From CANIGN01 sp041391385 (GTDB lineage: Bacteria; Bdellovibrionota; UBA2428), in NCBI GenBank assembly GCA_041391385.1, contig JAWKOD010000002.1, forward strand, positions 496,001 through 560,000: a stretch of 64,000 bases of DNA, in the 5' to 3' direction. The notes below the pieces were generated by a model. It made no database searches and was not told where the DNA came from. It saw only the letters and a program-made list of their open reading frames with translations. Shown here piece by piece: positions 49,591-57,549 of this stretch. A program made the translations under genes and the position numbers. Every line of letters begins with the position of its first letter. The first letter of the stretch is position 1.

Positions 49591-51147
49591 TTAGTCACAG
49601 GTCTTGCGTCTGAGTTGAAAAGAGTAGCTTTGATTATTGTTTCCTTTGCATGTAACTTTAACTTTGTCGGGGTCCATTTCACTGCCATCGTAAGTGACTG
49701 AAACGCTACATCTATTTGTACTTGCTCCTGCGTATTCTGTTTGATCCCATGATCCCATTTGGTAGCTGTAAGTTCTTGTTTGATTGTTCGAGCTAAACTT
49801 TCCACTTCCGCCGTTATCGTTTTCAGTTTTTTGGGGTCGGCATCTTTTGCTCCCATTATGCATTTTAAAACATCCGCCAGAACAAACACTGCATGCTGGC
49901 CAGTTGCTTGCGCCGTTAGAGCAAGTACATGCGGGGCCATTGCAAGCAATTTGAGAGGAGTCCCCTGAGTTGCAAGAAGAGGAGCAATAAGAGCTTTGAG
50001 GTTGAGCACAATAGCGTGTTTGAAGACCAGCGCCACAGCTACCATTATTTGGCACACATCCGCCGTATCCGCCCCAGCCATTATTTGTTGCATAAGGTTT
50101 ACCGCTGCAGGCTTGTGAACTTGTTTCACCCGCGTTGCAAGCAGAGTCGCAATAGTTTTGTTTAGGATATGCACAGCTTCTAGTTTGAGTACCGCCAGTT
50201 CCACAGGTGACGCTGCAAGCGCCCCAAGCGCCCCAGCCATCACCGCCATCTGGGATAACAGGGTTGCAACATTGACCGTTTTTTACAATCCACCCAGCAT
50301 TGCTGCAAAGTAGAGTAGGCTCATCACTGCAAACAATGGCGTCACCTTCCATAGTTGCGACAGTACCCGCAGGGCAACTACTCACACTTGAAGTGGAGCT
50401 AGATCCACCTGCAGTTGCAACAAGGCGAGCATCTGTATTTTGAAAACCATAACCGAGCGCAAGATTAAAAAGTTTATTGCTAGTGCTTCCGCTTCCGTTT
50501 ACAGGGGAACAGTCAACAGAACCCGTATCAAAGTTAACTCCTGTTGCGCTTGGACAACTTGAAGCAAGTGCTCGCACAATTCCAACTTGTTTAGTAGTGG
50601 AATACATAAATTCTGATTCTATCGAGGGGATAGCCGTTGCTACTTGTGCAAATCCAGTGGGGATGGCGCTACTGTTTATATCAACACGGTTTAAGAATTT
50701 AATTCCGCTACAAGCATTTGAAGTGCAGATAATTTCCCACTCAGCAGAAACTGTGATGGGGCAAGTAGCCGCGTTGCAGGTTTCGCCTTCGAGTGAGTAG
50801 TTTCCACGGAGCATCGCATTGAGTTGAGCCGCATTTGGATCAGAAGGGGGAAAGTCCGGACGACCCACATTAAAGGCTTCGCAGTTAATACCTTTAGATT
50901 TAAAACAATCTTTGAGACCAGCTTGCGCAGGGTCTGCAAGATAACTTTCGAGATAAAAAAGTTCATAACGTTTAGCTGCGTATCGCGAGTGAGTCAGGAG
51001 CTGATTCATGGAGGCTTTAATTTCAGCAACTTTTTTTTGATTGCTTTGAAAGTTGATGACTTGACCGAGAATCACAGAAAATAGACCAAGAACTCCGACC
51101 GCGATGAGCGTTTCGGCTGCGGAGAAGCCCTTTTTTGAAAAAGTCAT
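49591..51147 (-). CDS. Type IV pilin-like protein with thrombospondin type-1-like repeats, copy B
   Basis: 518 residues and a close paralogue of the protein encoded at 47953-49506. Prepilin signal MTFSKKG|FSAAETLIAVG with Glu at +5. Same architecture: Cys-containing middle domain, two TSP1-like repeats from about residue 301 (WGAWGACSVTCGTGGTQTRSC and WGGYGGCVPNNGSCGAGLQT) and a Cys-rich C-terminal domain ending FQLRRKTCD. A 185-bp internal block is almost identical to copy A while the flanks are more diverged, as expected from gene conversion. Changes concentrate in the second TSP1 repeat. The two may be alternative adhesins with different targets. Confidence 0.85.
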   Translation of the reverse strand: MTFSKKGFSAAETLIAVGVLGLFSVILGQVINFQSNQKKVAEIKASMNQLLTHSRYAAKRYELFYLESYLADPAQAGLKDCFKSKGINCEAFNVGRPDFPPSDPNAAQLNAMLRGNYSLEGETCNAATCPITVSAEWEIICTSNACSGIKFLNRVDINSSAIPTGFAQVATAIPSIESEFMYSTTKQVGIVRALASSCPSATGVNFDTGSVDCSPVNGSGSTSNKLFNLALGYGFQNTDARLVATAGGSSSTSSVSSCPAGTVATMEGDAIVCSDEPTLLCSNAGWIVKNGQCCNPVIPDGGDGWGAWGACSVTCGTGGTQTRSCAYPKQNYCDSACNAGETSSQACSGKPYATNNGWGGYGGCVPNNGSCGAGLQTRYCAQPQSSYCSSSCNSGDSSQIACNGPACTCSNGASNWPACSVCSGGCFKMHNGSKRCRPQKTENDNGGSGKFSSNNQTRTYSYQMGSWDQTEYAGASTNRCSVSVTYDGSEMDPDKVKVTCKGNNNQSYSFQLRRKTCD

Positions 51148-51153
51148 ATACTC

Positions 51154-51180
51154 TTATCGGAAATATAAAAGCGATATTGA
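51154..51180 (-). promoter_or_regulatory. Sigma-28-like promoter of pilin copy B
   Basis: Minus strand: TCAA (51177-51180), 15 bp, then TCCGATAA (51154-51161). The -10 ends 6 bases before the ATG at 51147. One base deviates from consensus in each element. Confidence 0.6.
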
Positions 51181-51239
51181 GGAGGATGGGTTGAGGAATA
51201 TTGCTAATAAAAACAAGATCTTAGCCTTGTGATTAAGTC

Positions 51240-52184
51240 TTAAGGAGCCCAGCTTTTGTTTTCTTGCATGAATTGGTAGGGGCTACCTTTGTCGACACAG
51301 TTTATTTTTTGGATTGTAAATTTTTGCTCCGAACCGCTTGCGGTGGATGCGCCTAACTCATAGTACTTCGCAATTTGATCGTTAGAACATAAATTAAGGA
51401 CCGACGCCGGTGCACGAGATTCGTTCGGAAAAGTTGTGCAACTTGGATTGAGGCTATCGTCAATTTTAGTTAACCACATTCCCGCAGCCACATCGCATGT
51501 AATATCAAAGTGCACAGCACCTGCAGCTGCTGTAGCTGAACTTCCAACAGGCTGACAGTCAGCTATAAGCTGTCCGTCAGGTCCTGGGAGCGTGCCTCTG
51601 AATATTGGTTTTTGAAGAGGGCAAACAAGATCGCTTGCAAATTCGTCTTCGGGATTATCAAATTCAGATTGGCTCGGGAGTTTGATCGTAATGTCGATGG
51701 GGCTAATTTTCATTTTAAGTTTTGCGTTGTCTTCGTCTGAGAGTCCAATGCTAAGACGAAGGCTCGTCATTGTGTCTATTGTGCTCATATCACTTATCGG
51801 ATTGGGGTTTGTGTCTGAACTAATACTTCCGTCGTAGACGGATAATATTTTTACTTTGCAGAGATCATCCTCAGTTGCACCACATCGAACGGGTATGGGA
51901 ACTTGAAATCCTGTTCCAACAGCTGCGGGGTCAGCTACAAAAGAACGAACAAAATTAAGGAAGTCAGCTCTTTGGGTCATTTCTTTTTGTTGAATGGCAA
52001 CTTGAGTTTTAATGATATCTTCTGCGAGTGAACGAGCATGTTTGATAGCAGTATTTTTAGTTTCATTGTCAATACTGCGCTTCATCTGAATGATGCCTAT
52101 GGCAGCAGATGCTAAAACTAAACCCATTCCAAGAGCGGTCATGACAGTAAAGCCATTTTTATTTTTAGAGTTTAAATAAATCAT
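51240..52184 (-). CDS. Minor prepilin, PilX/GspK-like (no Glu at +5)
   Basis: 314 residues. The N-terminus MIYLNSKNKNG|FTVMTALGMGLVLASAAIG is a prepilin signal with Thr in place of Glu at +5, as in PilX/GspK-type minor pilins that sit at the tip. The remainder is a large globular domain with Cys pairs (PVRCGATEDDLCKV, SDLVCPLQ). Its start overlaps the stop of the upstream PilW-like gene (ATGA), so the two are made together. Confidence 0.75.
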   Translation of the reverse strand: MIYLNSKNKNGFTVMTALGMGLVLASAAIGIIQMKRSIDNETKNTAIKHARSLAEDIIKTQVAIQQKEMTQRADFLNFVRSFVADPAAVGTGFQVPIPVRCGATEDDLCKVKILSVYDGSISSDTNPNPISDMSTIDTMTSLRLSIGLSDEDNAKLKMKISPIDITIKLPSQSEFDNPEDEFASDLVCPLQKPIFRGTLPGPDGQLIADCQPVGSSATAAAGAVHFDITCDVAAGMWLTKIDDSLNPSCTTFPNESRAPASVLNLCSNDQIAKYYELGASTASGSEQKFTIQKINCVDKGSPYQFMQENKSWAP

Positions 52185-53281
52185 TGGCCACCCATCGTTT
52201 CTGAGGCGGGTTTTATGTCTAAAGGAGGTGATGTGATAGAGGCAGGTTTGCGTGTCTGCAGGGTGCTTAGGTTAAAAGTAGGAGAGCAAGAACCATCCGG
52301 ATTTTTAATATATAAATTTTGGTCAGGGCAGACATTGCCTAGTCCCGGGACATTGTTTGCATTTACAATTGCTTGAGGGATTAAGCCGTTGGAACTCGGA
52401 TCACCAAACTCTATAACGCTCTCACATTGCGAAGCACCTGCTGCATTAGCTGATCTTGGAGGGTAGAGGTCTGTAACGGCGAGTTCTTTGAGAACTAAAA
52501 AATTAGGCATGTTGACGGTTCTAGGATTGCTTGTAACGGGATCAGTAATTGGGATTGAAAGATCTGGGCAACTCAACTTATTCATTTTTTGGCAAAGTAT
52601 TTCAATCTTGGAAGCGGCTTCGTTGAGTCTATATCCAACAGGGACAGACCAGGTTGGACAGGATGTTGCACCTTCAAACTCCCAACATTTAATGCTTTTA
52701 TTTGCCGTTATTCCTCTCAGGAAACCATTGGGACATTCTTGAAGTGTGCTATCTGCAAGTCTCTTGGGAATAGTGATACTTGCGTAAGAAGCTTCTGCGT
52801 TTGAGCCTGTGGTTAGGCTCGTTAAGTAAGCTGCTTTGTCTGTAGTGTCGTCTGGCCATTCTTTGACTCCTAACGGGAGCATGCGAACAACTTTATCGAC
52901 CGATGCAACTTGGTAAATAACGCCTAGCTTACCACCGCTATCTGTTAAAAGTTCTAATTGTGTACGAATAGGATGTTCGGAGTCTGAGTCTGATACGGAC
53001 TCAGTCATTTCGGGATTGAGAAAAAGCACCTCACCATGTTTTGCAACGAGAACGTCGCCATTTCTAATTTCAAATTTACTCGTGTCTGTATACGTAGATT
53101 GTAAATAAACACCGTTGCGAATGATGTTTTCAGTTTTGATCATGGCATTGAGGAGTCGAGATTTGCGGTTAGCTTGGTTGAGAGGTTTCAACATGCTACT
53201 CGCAGCAAGCAACATCATAAGCATGATGGAGCTACCCACCATGAACTCGATCACAGAGAAGCCGCTCCTAGAAGATGCCAT
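52181..53281 (-). CDS. Minor prepilin, PilW-like
   Basis: 366 residues. Prepilin signal MASSRSG|FSVIEFMVGSSIMLMMLLAAS with Glu at +5 and a strongly hydrophobic helix, as in PilW. A large globular domain follows with several Cys (LQECPNGF, IKCWEFEGATSCPTW, EILCQKM). It is the first gene of the pilus cluster, coupled to the PilX-like gene, and probably forms a tip complex on which the TSP1-bearing pilins could be displayed. Confidence 0.78.
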   Translation of the reverse strand: MASSRSGFSVIEFMVGSSIMLMMLLAASSMLKPLNQANRKSRLLNAMIKTENIIRNGVYLQSTYTDTSKFEIRNGDVLVAKHGEVLFLNPEMTESVSDSDSEHPIRTQLELLTDSGGKLGVIYQVASVDKVVRMLPLGVKEWPDDTTDKAAYLTSLTTGSNAEASYASITIPKRLADSTLQECPNGFLRGITANKSIKCWEFEGATSCPTWSVPVGYRLNEAASKIEILCQKMNKLSCPDLSIPITDPVTSNPRTVNMPNFLVLKELAVTDLYPPRSANAAGASQCESVIEFGDPSSNGLIPQAIVNANNVPGLGNVCPDQNLYIKNPDGSCSPTFNLSTLQTRKPASITSPPLDIKPASETMGGQ

Positions 53282-53288
53282 TGCAGAC

Positions 53289-53316
53289 TTATCGGGTTAT
53301 TGCCGGAACAAGCTTA
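53289..53316 (-). promoter_or_regulatory. Possible sigma-28-like promoter of the minor pilin operon
   Basis: Minus strand: CCCGATAA (53289-53296) ends 7 bases before the ATG at 53281. A TAAG lies 16 bp upstream (53313-53316), one base off the usual spacing. Confidence 0.5.
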
Positions 53317-53331
53317 GTTTTTAGTCTAATT

Positions 53332-54183
53332 TTAACTCTTGAGGATATTTGTTAAGGCTTCGTTAAGATCGGGGTGCTTAAAAGTGTAGCCGCTTGCTAG
53401 AGTTGCTTGTGGGTGGGCTCTTTGACCGGCGGCGATGACTCCTGCGGCTTCTCCAACTACAGCGTAAAGAACAGCTTTTGGAAGCGGAAAGATTGCTGGA
53501 CGATGAAGTACTTTTCCGAGTGTTTGTGAAAATTCTTTATTGCTGACGATGTTAGGTGAAGTTGCATTGAGGATAGGCGCAACTTTTTCATTTTCAATTG
53601 CAAAAAGCATAATTCCAACGACGTCATCAACGTGAACCCAATTCATACTTTGTGAGCCTGTCATTCCAATGGGGCCACCTAGGCCCAGTTTGAAAGGAGG
53701 TAGTAACTTTTCAAGAGCACCACCGCCTTTGCCCATTACAACACCAATGCGAACGATTACAGTTCGTATGTTGTAAAGTCTCTGAGCTGCAGTTGCTTCA
53801 CTTTCCCAGTTTTTACAAACACGCGCTAAAAAGTCATCAGCAGGTTGTGACTTTTCATTTACGTCTTCTTCGCTTGCGCCATAAATGCCAATTGCTGATG
53901 CGTTTACAAGAGTTTTAACTTGTGTGTTTTTGAGTGCAGCGACTATTTTATGTGTGCCATCAACTCGTGAGTCGTGGATGAGAGCTTTGACGCGTGTGTC
54001 CCAACGATTTTTAAAGAGGGGGTGTCCTGCTAAATTTATAACAGCGTCAGCCGTTTTTAATTTTTCTTCCCACGTGGGATCTTTTCGAATATCGAGAGCA
54101 AGAGCTTCCCAACCTTTGCCTTGAATTGCTTTAACGAGTTCGCTGCCAATAAATCCTGTTGCGCCAAAGATTGCTATCTTCAT
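53332..54183 (-). CDS. TIGR01777-type SDR family epimerase/oxidoreductase (YfcH-like)
   Basis: 283 residues. Rossmann GATGFIGSELVKAI at the N-terminus, VNASAIGIYG (the S/Y-containing active-site strand), NWVHVDDVV and the C-terminal HPQATLASGYTFKHPDLNEAL, all typical of the TIGR01777/YfcH nucleotide-sugar-epimerase-like family. Physiological substrate unknown in the family. It is transcribed toward the pilus cluster but has its own start and no overlap. Confidence 0.9.
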   Translation of the reverse strand: MKIAIFGATGFIGSELVKAIQGKGWEALALDIRKDPTWEEKLKTADAVINLAGHPLFKNRWDTRVKALIHDSRVDGTHKIVAALKNTQVKTLVNASAIGIYGASEEDVNEKSQPADDFLARVCKNWESEATAAQRLYNIRTVIVRIGVVMGKGGGALEKLLPPFKLGLGGPIGMTGSQSMNWVHVDDVVGIMLFAIENEKVAPILNATSPNIVSNKEFSQTLGKVLHRPAIFPLPKAVLYAVVGEAAGVIAAGQRAHPQATLASGYTFKHPDLNEALTNILKS

Positions 54184-54288
54184 GGACCCTACTTTATGAC
54201 GCTAGGGATTTTTCTGCTACACTATTTTAAATAGAGTTAAATTCCTTATTGAGGACTATTTGACTGTTTATTGTGTCGGGGGAAGATT

Positions 54289-55368
54289 TTGAATATTCGA
54301 GTATACGCGTCGTCGGTTTTAGGTGTTTGGTCTGCTTTGCGTCTTCAGGACAAGGGATTTCCTGTTGAACTTGTATTACTAAAAAACGTCAATGAGTCTT
54401 TTCGTCCTACGCGAGTTCCACGAAGCTTGTTAACGTCTGTTATAGAACAACTCACACGACTGGGGATTCCGGTTTCAAATATTTTAGAAGCACCAGTTGT
54501 TCGTGGTTGGATAAGCCCAACGGGTGAGATTTTTGAAAGAGTTTGGTCAGAAAAGGGGCTTCATGAGGAGCGTTGGATAGATACCGCACGTTTGAGAGAA
54601 TCTCTTTTGAGAGCTTGTGAGCTTGAAGGCGTTCTCATTTCAGAAGTGGATGTGTTTCCTGCGCCTCAATGGGAAGAATTTAGGTCCTTGGGGATTTATG
54701 AAGCAACGGCCAATGATGTTTCGCATTGGACGAAGGCTTTTCATTCCTATGCAGACAATATTACGTATGAGGTTACAGAAATTTTATTTCCAAGGGGAAT
54801 GGAATCAGCGCTCCAAAAAATTCTATTTTTTGAATTTGATGGGGTGAAAGGAAGCTTAGAAAATTTAAACCGTCAAAAAAGTGTTCTTACACTTATTTCT
54901 AGGTCACGTATTTTAGTGGATCAAATTCTTGACGATTTAAGAACTCGTCTCAGCGAAAGGCAAACGGGTCAACTCAGAGCGCTTTTCGCTCTGAACCCGC
55001 ATGTCTTTAGACGTGATTACAAGTGCAATGTGGGTGAATCGGGGCTTTATATCCCACAATTTTGCTTGCTGGGCTCGGGCTTAGGCTCCTTGCCTGCGCT
55101 TATGAACACACATACTCGAGAGGGCTTTAAGCAGATAGCTCGTCTTGAGGAACTCTTAGAAAAGAACGCTAAGGGACCACAGGATATGGATCCTGTGCGA
55201 ATTGCTGAAGACTGGTATCAGAGTGAAAGGCGCGGATTTCTTAGACTTTTGGCTTGGCAGCGAGGCTGGGAAGAGTGGCTTTGGTCTCGAATGCGCCAGT
55301 CTTGGGCGCTGCGGGTACAGCAATACCTCCCAGGTAAATTAAGGGATTTGCTCAGAAGCCCACTCTAG
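54289..55368 (+). CDS. Protein of unknown function
   Basis: 359 residues from a TTG with a good ribosome site (GGGGGAAG); a TTG 18 bp upstream is less likely. The N-terminus NIRVYASSVLGVWSALRLQDKGFPVELVLL has the beta-alpha-beta rhythm of a Rossmann dinucleotide-binding fold, but the GxGxxG is not intact (ASSVLGVWS). A later GLGSLPALMNTHTREGFKQIARLEELL resembles the end of NAD(P)/FAD oxidoreductases. It may be a diverged flavin-dependent oxidoreductase, possibly without cofactor. It is divergent from the SDR gene. Confidence 0.6.
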   Translation: MNIRVYASSVLGVWSALRLQDKGFPVELVLLKNVNESFRPTRVPRSLLTSVIEQLTRLGIPVSNILEAPVVRGWISPTGEIFERVWSEKGLHEERWIDTARLRESLLRACELEGVLISEVDVFPAPQWEEFRSLGIYEATANDVSHWTKAFHSYADNITYEVTEILFPRGMESALQKILFFEFDGVKGSLENLNRQKSVLTLISRSRILVDQILDDLRTRLSERQTGQLRALFALNPHVFRRDYKCNVGESGLYIPQFCLLGSGLGSLPALMNTHTREGFKQIARLEELLEKNAKGPQDMDPVRIAEDWYQSERRGFLRLLAWQRGWEEWLWSRMRQSWALRVQQYLPGKLRDLLRSPL

Positions 55369-55382
55369 ATTTTAATAGAAGA

Positions 55383-55754
55383 GTGAGAAGTTTTTTTCTA
55401 GTCAGCGCATTGACCCTTTCTTTTTCAAGTTTAGCTTTTGCAAAAGATCGCTTGGAGTTGAGCAATGAAAAGAGTGGATCGACTGCAGAGCTTCGCAAAA
55501 GAATTAGAAAGCTTCAAGAGGCCGTGATCGATCTTCAAGAGAGGGTTGATCAGCTAGAGGGAAAATCAGGGGCAACTGGAACAGCTGTGGCTTCTGGAGA
55601 TGTCACTTGTTTTATTGAGACTCCATTCGATGGACTCTTCGATGCTACGGCTCCTACAGAAACAAAAGCGCGCATAGAAGCAGCAAAAGCCTGTATGGCT
55701 AAAGTTAAATCACGCATTCATTGCTCCGCTGAAAAGGTTAAGTGCGGCCAGTAG
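55383..55754 (+). CDS. Small secreted coiled-coil protein
   Basis: 123 residues from GTG: signal peptide (FFLVSALTLSFSSLAFA|KD), a coiled-coil segment (ELRKRIRKLQEAVIDLQERVDQLEG), a Gly/Ala linker and a C-terminal part with four Cys (VTCFIET, AKACMAK, RIHCSAEKVKCG). Resembles small periplasmic oligomerising proteins; no family named. The stop codon abuts the left inverted repeat of the RAYT element, so the element inserted right behind this gene. Confidence 0.65.
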   Translation: MRSFFLVSALTLSFSSLAFAKDRLELSNEKSGSTAELRKRIRKLQEAVIDLQERVDQLEGKSGATGTAVASGDVTCFIETPFDGLFDATAPTETKARIEAAKACMAKVKSRIHCSAEKVKCGQ

Positions 55755-55804
55755 GTCAAAAGGTGCCTAGCTCTTTTCTCCACACACCTGGATACTTTCT
55801 CCAC
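55754..55804 (-). repeat. 51-bp inverted repeat flanking the RAYT gene, left copy
   Basis: Perfect reverse complement of 56496-56546 over 51 bases. Contains AGGTG...CACCT, which can form a hairpin, as in REP units. It encodes the last 13 codons (including stop) of the RAYT gene. Confidence 0.95.
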
Positions 55805-56435
55805 TCATAGTAGGTCTAAAAGTCTTTCTAACCCTTAAGGGTGTAGCGTATATTCGTTTTTTAACTGCACTGCGAATTTTTCCTAACTCCACCTCGTTAA
55901 AGACCGTGTTAATCCATTGGCATTCGTCATGAGTGAGCGTAGGAAGATAGGTGTGAAATTCGTGTTCATAGATTGGGCAGGAAAGTTTTTGGTTACCAAG
56001 TCTCCCTGAGAGTGTACTAAAGGGATACTTTTCAGCTTCCAAACATAATTTAGCTCTTATTGGGTTTTGGTAAACGTATTTGTAGGCATCCCTGTAATGA
56101 AGGGCGTCTTTGATGATGGTCCATTTATATCTTGCGCCAAAGCAGTTGCGTTGAGATTTAATTTGAGAGGCCACCCAGCGGCTCAACTCACCCTGAAAAT
56201 ACCTCATGCAATCATCAATGTTTTCATCTGGAGTTGAGATAAGCATGTGAAAGTGATTCGACATAAGAACAAATGCGTGGATTCGAGCTCCATATGCCCA
56301 TGAAAGAATGCAGCATAGATTCATGCATTCGTTCCACAAGTGCTTTAAATCACAATTAAAAAAGGTTTTATCAATTGTCCTATTGTACGTGTGGTAGGGA
56401 TAGTTTTGGCTTCTCTCTAATATTTTGCGAGTCAT
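55767..56435 (-). CDS. REP-associated tyrosine transposase (RAYT), IS200-like Y1 family
   Basis: 222 residues from the second ATG; a TTG start 21 bp upstream is possible. Family landmarks: N-terminal YPYHTYNRTIDKTFF, the HUH metal-binding motif HAFVLMSNHFHML (H61 and H63) and the downstream tyrosine nucleophile in YVYQNPIRA (Y120). Y1 enzymes nick single-stranded DNA and form a 5'-phosphotyrosine. RAYTs act on REP hairpins. The C-terminal 12 residues and the stop codon are encoded by the left inverted repeat itself. The gene appears intact. Confidence 0.9.
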   Translation of the reverse strand: MTRKILERSQNYPYHTYNRTIDKTFFNCDLKHLWNECMNLCCILSWAYGARIHAFVLMSNHFHMLISTPDENIDDCMRYFQGELSRWVASQIKSQRNCFGARYKWTIIKDALHYRDAYKYVYQNPIRAKLCLEAEKYPFSTLSGRLGNQKLSCPIYEHEFHTYLPTLTHDECQWINTVFNEVELGKIRSAVKKRIYATPLRVRKTFRPTMSGESIQVCGEKS

Positions 56436-56495
56436 CTTTTTCAGGAAACCAAGCAAGAACGATGCCTACGTATTGAGGTCTTATACTGAGAGCTC

Positions 56496-56546
56496 GTGGA
56501 GAAAGTATCCAGGTGTGTGGAGAAAAGAGCTAGGCACCTTTTGACC
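56496..56546 (+). repeat. 51-bp inverted repeat flanking the RAYT gene, right copy
   Basis: Perfect inverted partner of 55754-55804; it begins GTGGAGAAAGTATCCAGG and ends GGCACCTTTTGACC. It lies 19 bp before the radical SAM start codon, so it may also affect that gene's transcription. Confidence 0.95.
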
Positions 56547-56565
56547 ATTGTGCTTTAAGTCTCTT

Positions 56566-57549
56566 ATGCCACGCGTTCGTTGGAACTATTTTAAAGATCG
56601 CTTGATAGATGCTTTTGGGGGAGTTGTTTATAAAATTGGAGTTGATGCGGGCTTTACCTGTCCAAATCGCGATGGCGTAAAAGCGTGGGGTGGATGCGCT
56701 TATTGTTCTCAAGAAGGATCTCTTTCTCCCCATCAAGATCCAAATCTTGCAATTAAAGAACAGATTGAAAAGGGTATGGGCTTTGTTACTCGACGCTACG
56801 GCGCAAATCAGTACATCGTATATTTTCAAAGTTTTACCAATACCTACGATAAACCTGAAGTTTTAAGAGAGCGTTTTGAGAGTGCTTTTGTTGACCCGCG
56901 TATTGTGGGATTAAGTATTGCGACAAGACCTGATTGCATTCTTCCAGAGAATGTCGAAGTTTTGAAAGAGTTTAAAAAACGATGCAAATACTTTTCTGTG
57001 GAATTGGGATTACAGACCCGTCACCAAAACACTTTAGATTGGGTCAATCGACAAGAGACCACTGCAGATTACATACAAGCAATGAAGTTGCTACGTGAGG
57101 CAGAAATTCCCGTGATTAGTCATCTCATTGTGGGCTTTCCAGGTGAGGGACAAGATGAGGTTTTAGAAACCCTTCAGCTTGCAGAGCAAGAGCAAAGTGC
57201 TGGAGTAAAGCTTCAAATGCTTCACGTTATTAAGAACACAAAGCTTGCCGTTTTATATTCACGCGACCCCTTTGATCTTTATTCCATGGAAGAATATGGA
57301 GAGAAAATTATTCACCTCGTAGAGCGCTTAGATCCTCGAGTTGAGATTCATCGAATTACTGGTGAGACGGATAAAGAGCAACTTGTAGCTCCTTCTTGGG
57401 TGTCTAACAAAACTCCTTTCTTCACGTGGTTTGATAAAGAGCTCGAAAAACGAAACACTTGGCAAGGGAAGTATCACTCAAGCCAAAAATACGTAGAGAA
57501 AATCCCAGAATTTAGTCCTTCAAAATTTATTCAGTTAAATCAAATTTAA
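56566..57549 (+). CDS. Radical SAM protein of the TIGR01212/YhcC family
   Basis: 327 residues from ATG 56566; longer starts lie in the repeat. It has N-terminal KIGVDAGFTCPNRDG, then the family-specific iron-sulfur motif C32-x11-C44-x2-C47 (GGCAYC) for the 4Fe-4S cluster that cleaves S-adenosylmethionine. IATRPDCILPENVEVLKEF, ELGLQTRHQNTLDWVNR and HLIVGFPGEGQDE are family hallmarks. The true function of YhcC proteins is not established. Its 3' end overlaps the convergent gene by 23 bp. Confidence 0.93.
   Translation: MPRVRWNYFKDRLIDAFGGVVYKIGVDAGFTCPNRDGVKAWGGCAYCSQEGSLSPHQDPNLAIKEQIEKGMGFVTRRYGANQYIVYFQSFTNTYDKPEVLRERFESAFVDPRIVGLSIATRPDCILPENVEVLKEFKKRCKYFSVELGLQTRHQNTLDWVNRQETTADYIQAMKLLREAEIPVISHLIVGFPGEGQDEVLETLQLAEQEQSAGVKLQMLHVIKNTKLAVLYSRDPFDLYSMEEYGEKIIHLVERLDPRVEIHRITGETDKEQLVAPSWVSNKTPFFTWFDKELEKRNTWQGKYHSSQKYVEKIPEFSPSKFIQLNQI

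Larger units (their letters stand above)
55754..56546. mobile_element. RAYT (REP-associated tyrosine transposase) unit bounded by inverted repeats
   Basis: A 793-bp unit: a Y1-transposase gene between perfect 51-bp inverted repeats, inserted between a small secreted-protein gene and a radical SAM gene. A third, diverged repeat copy lies 2.9 kb away (59422-59468). This matches the biology of RAYTs, which are single-copy domesticated IS200/IS605 relatives that spread REP sequences. Confidence 0.85.

Noticed and set aside
49560..50249. Alanine-rich minus-strand ORF overlapping pilin copy B
   Set aside because: It is an off-frame reading of the TSP1 pilin gene, and a similar shadow occurs in the paralogue.
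51785..51800. TTATCGGA inside the PilX-like gene as another sigma-28 box on the minus strand
   Set aside because: It lies within coding sequence with no start codon nearby; short matches of this length are expected by chance.
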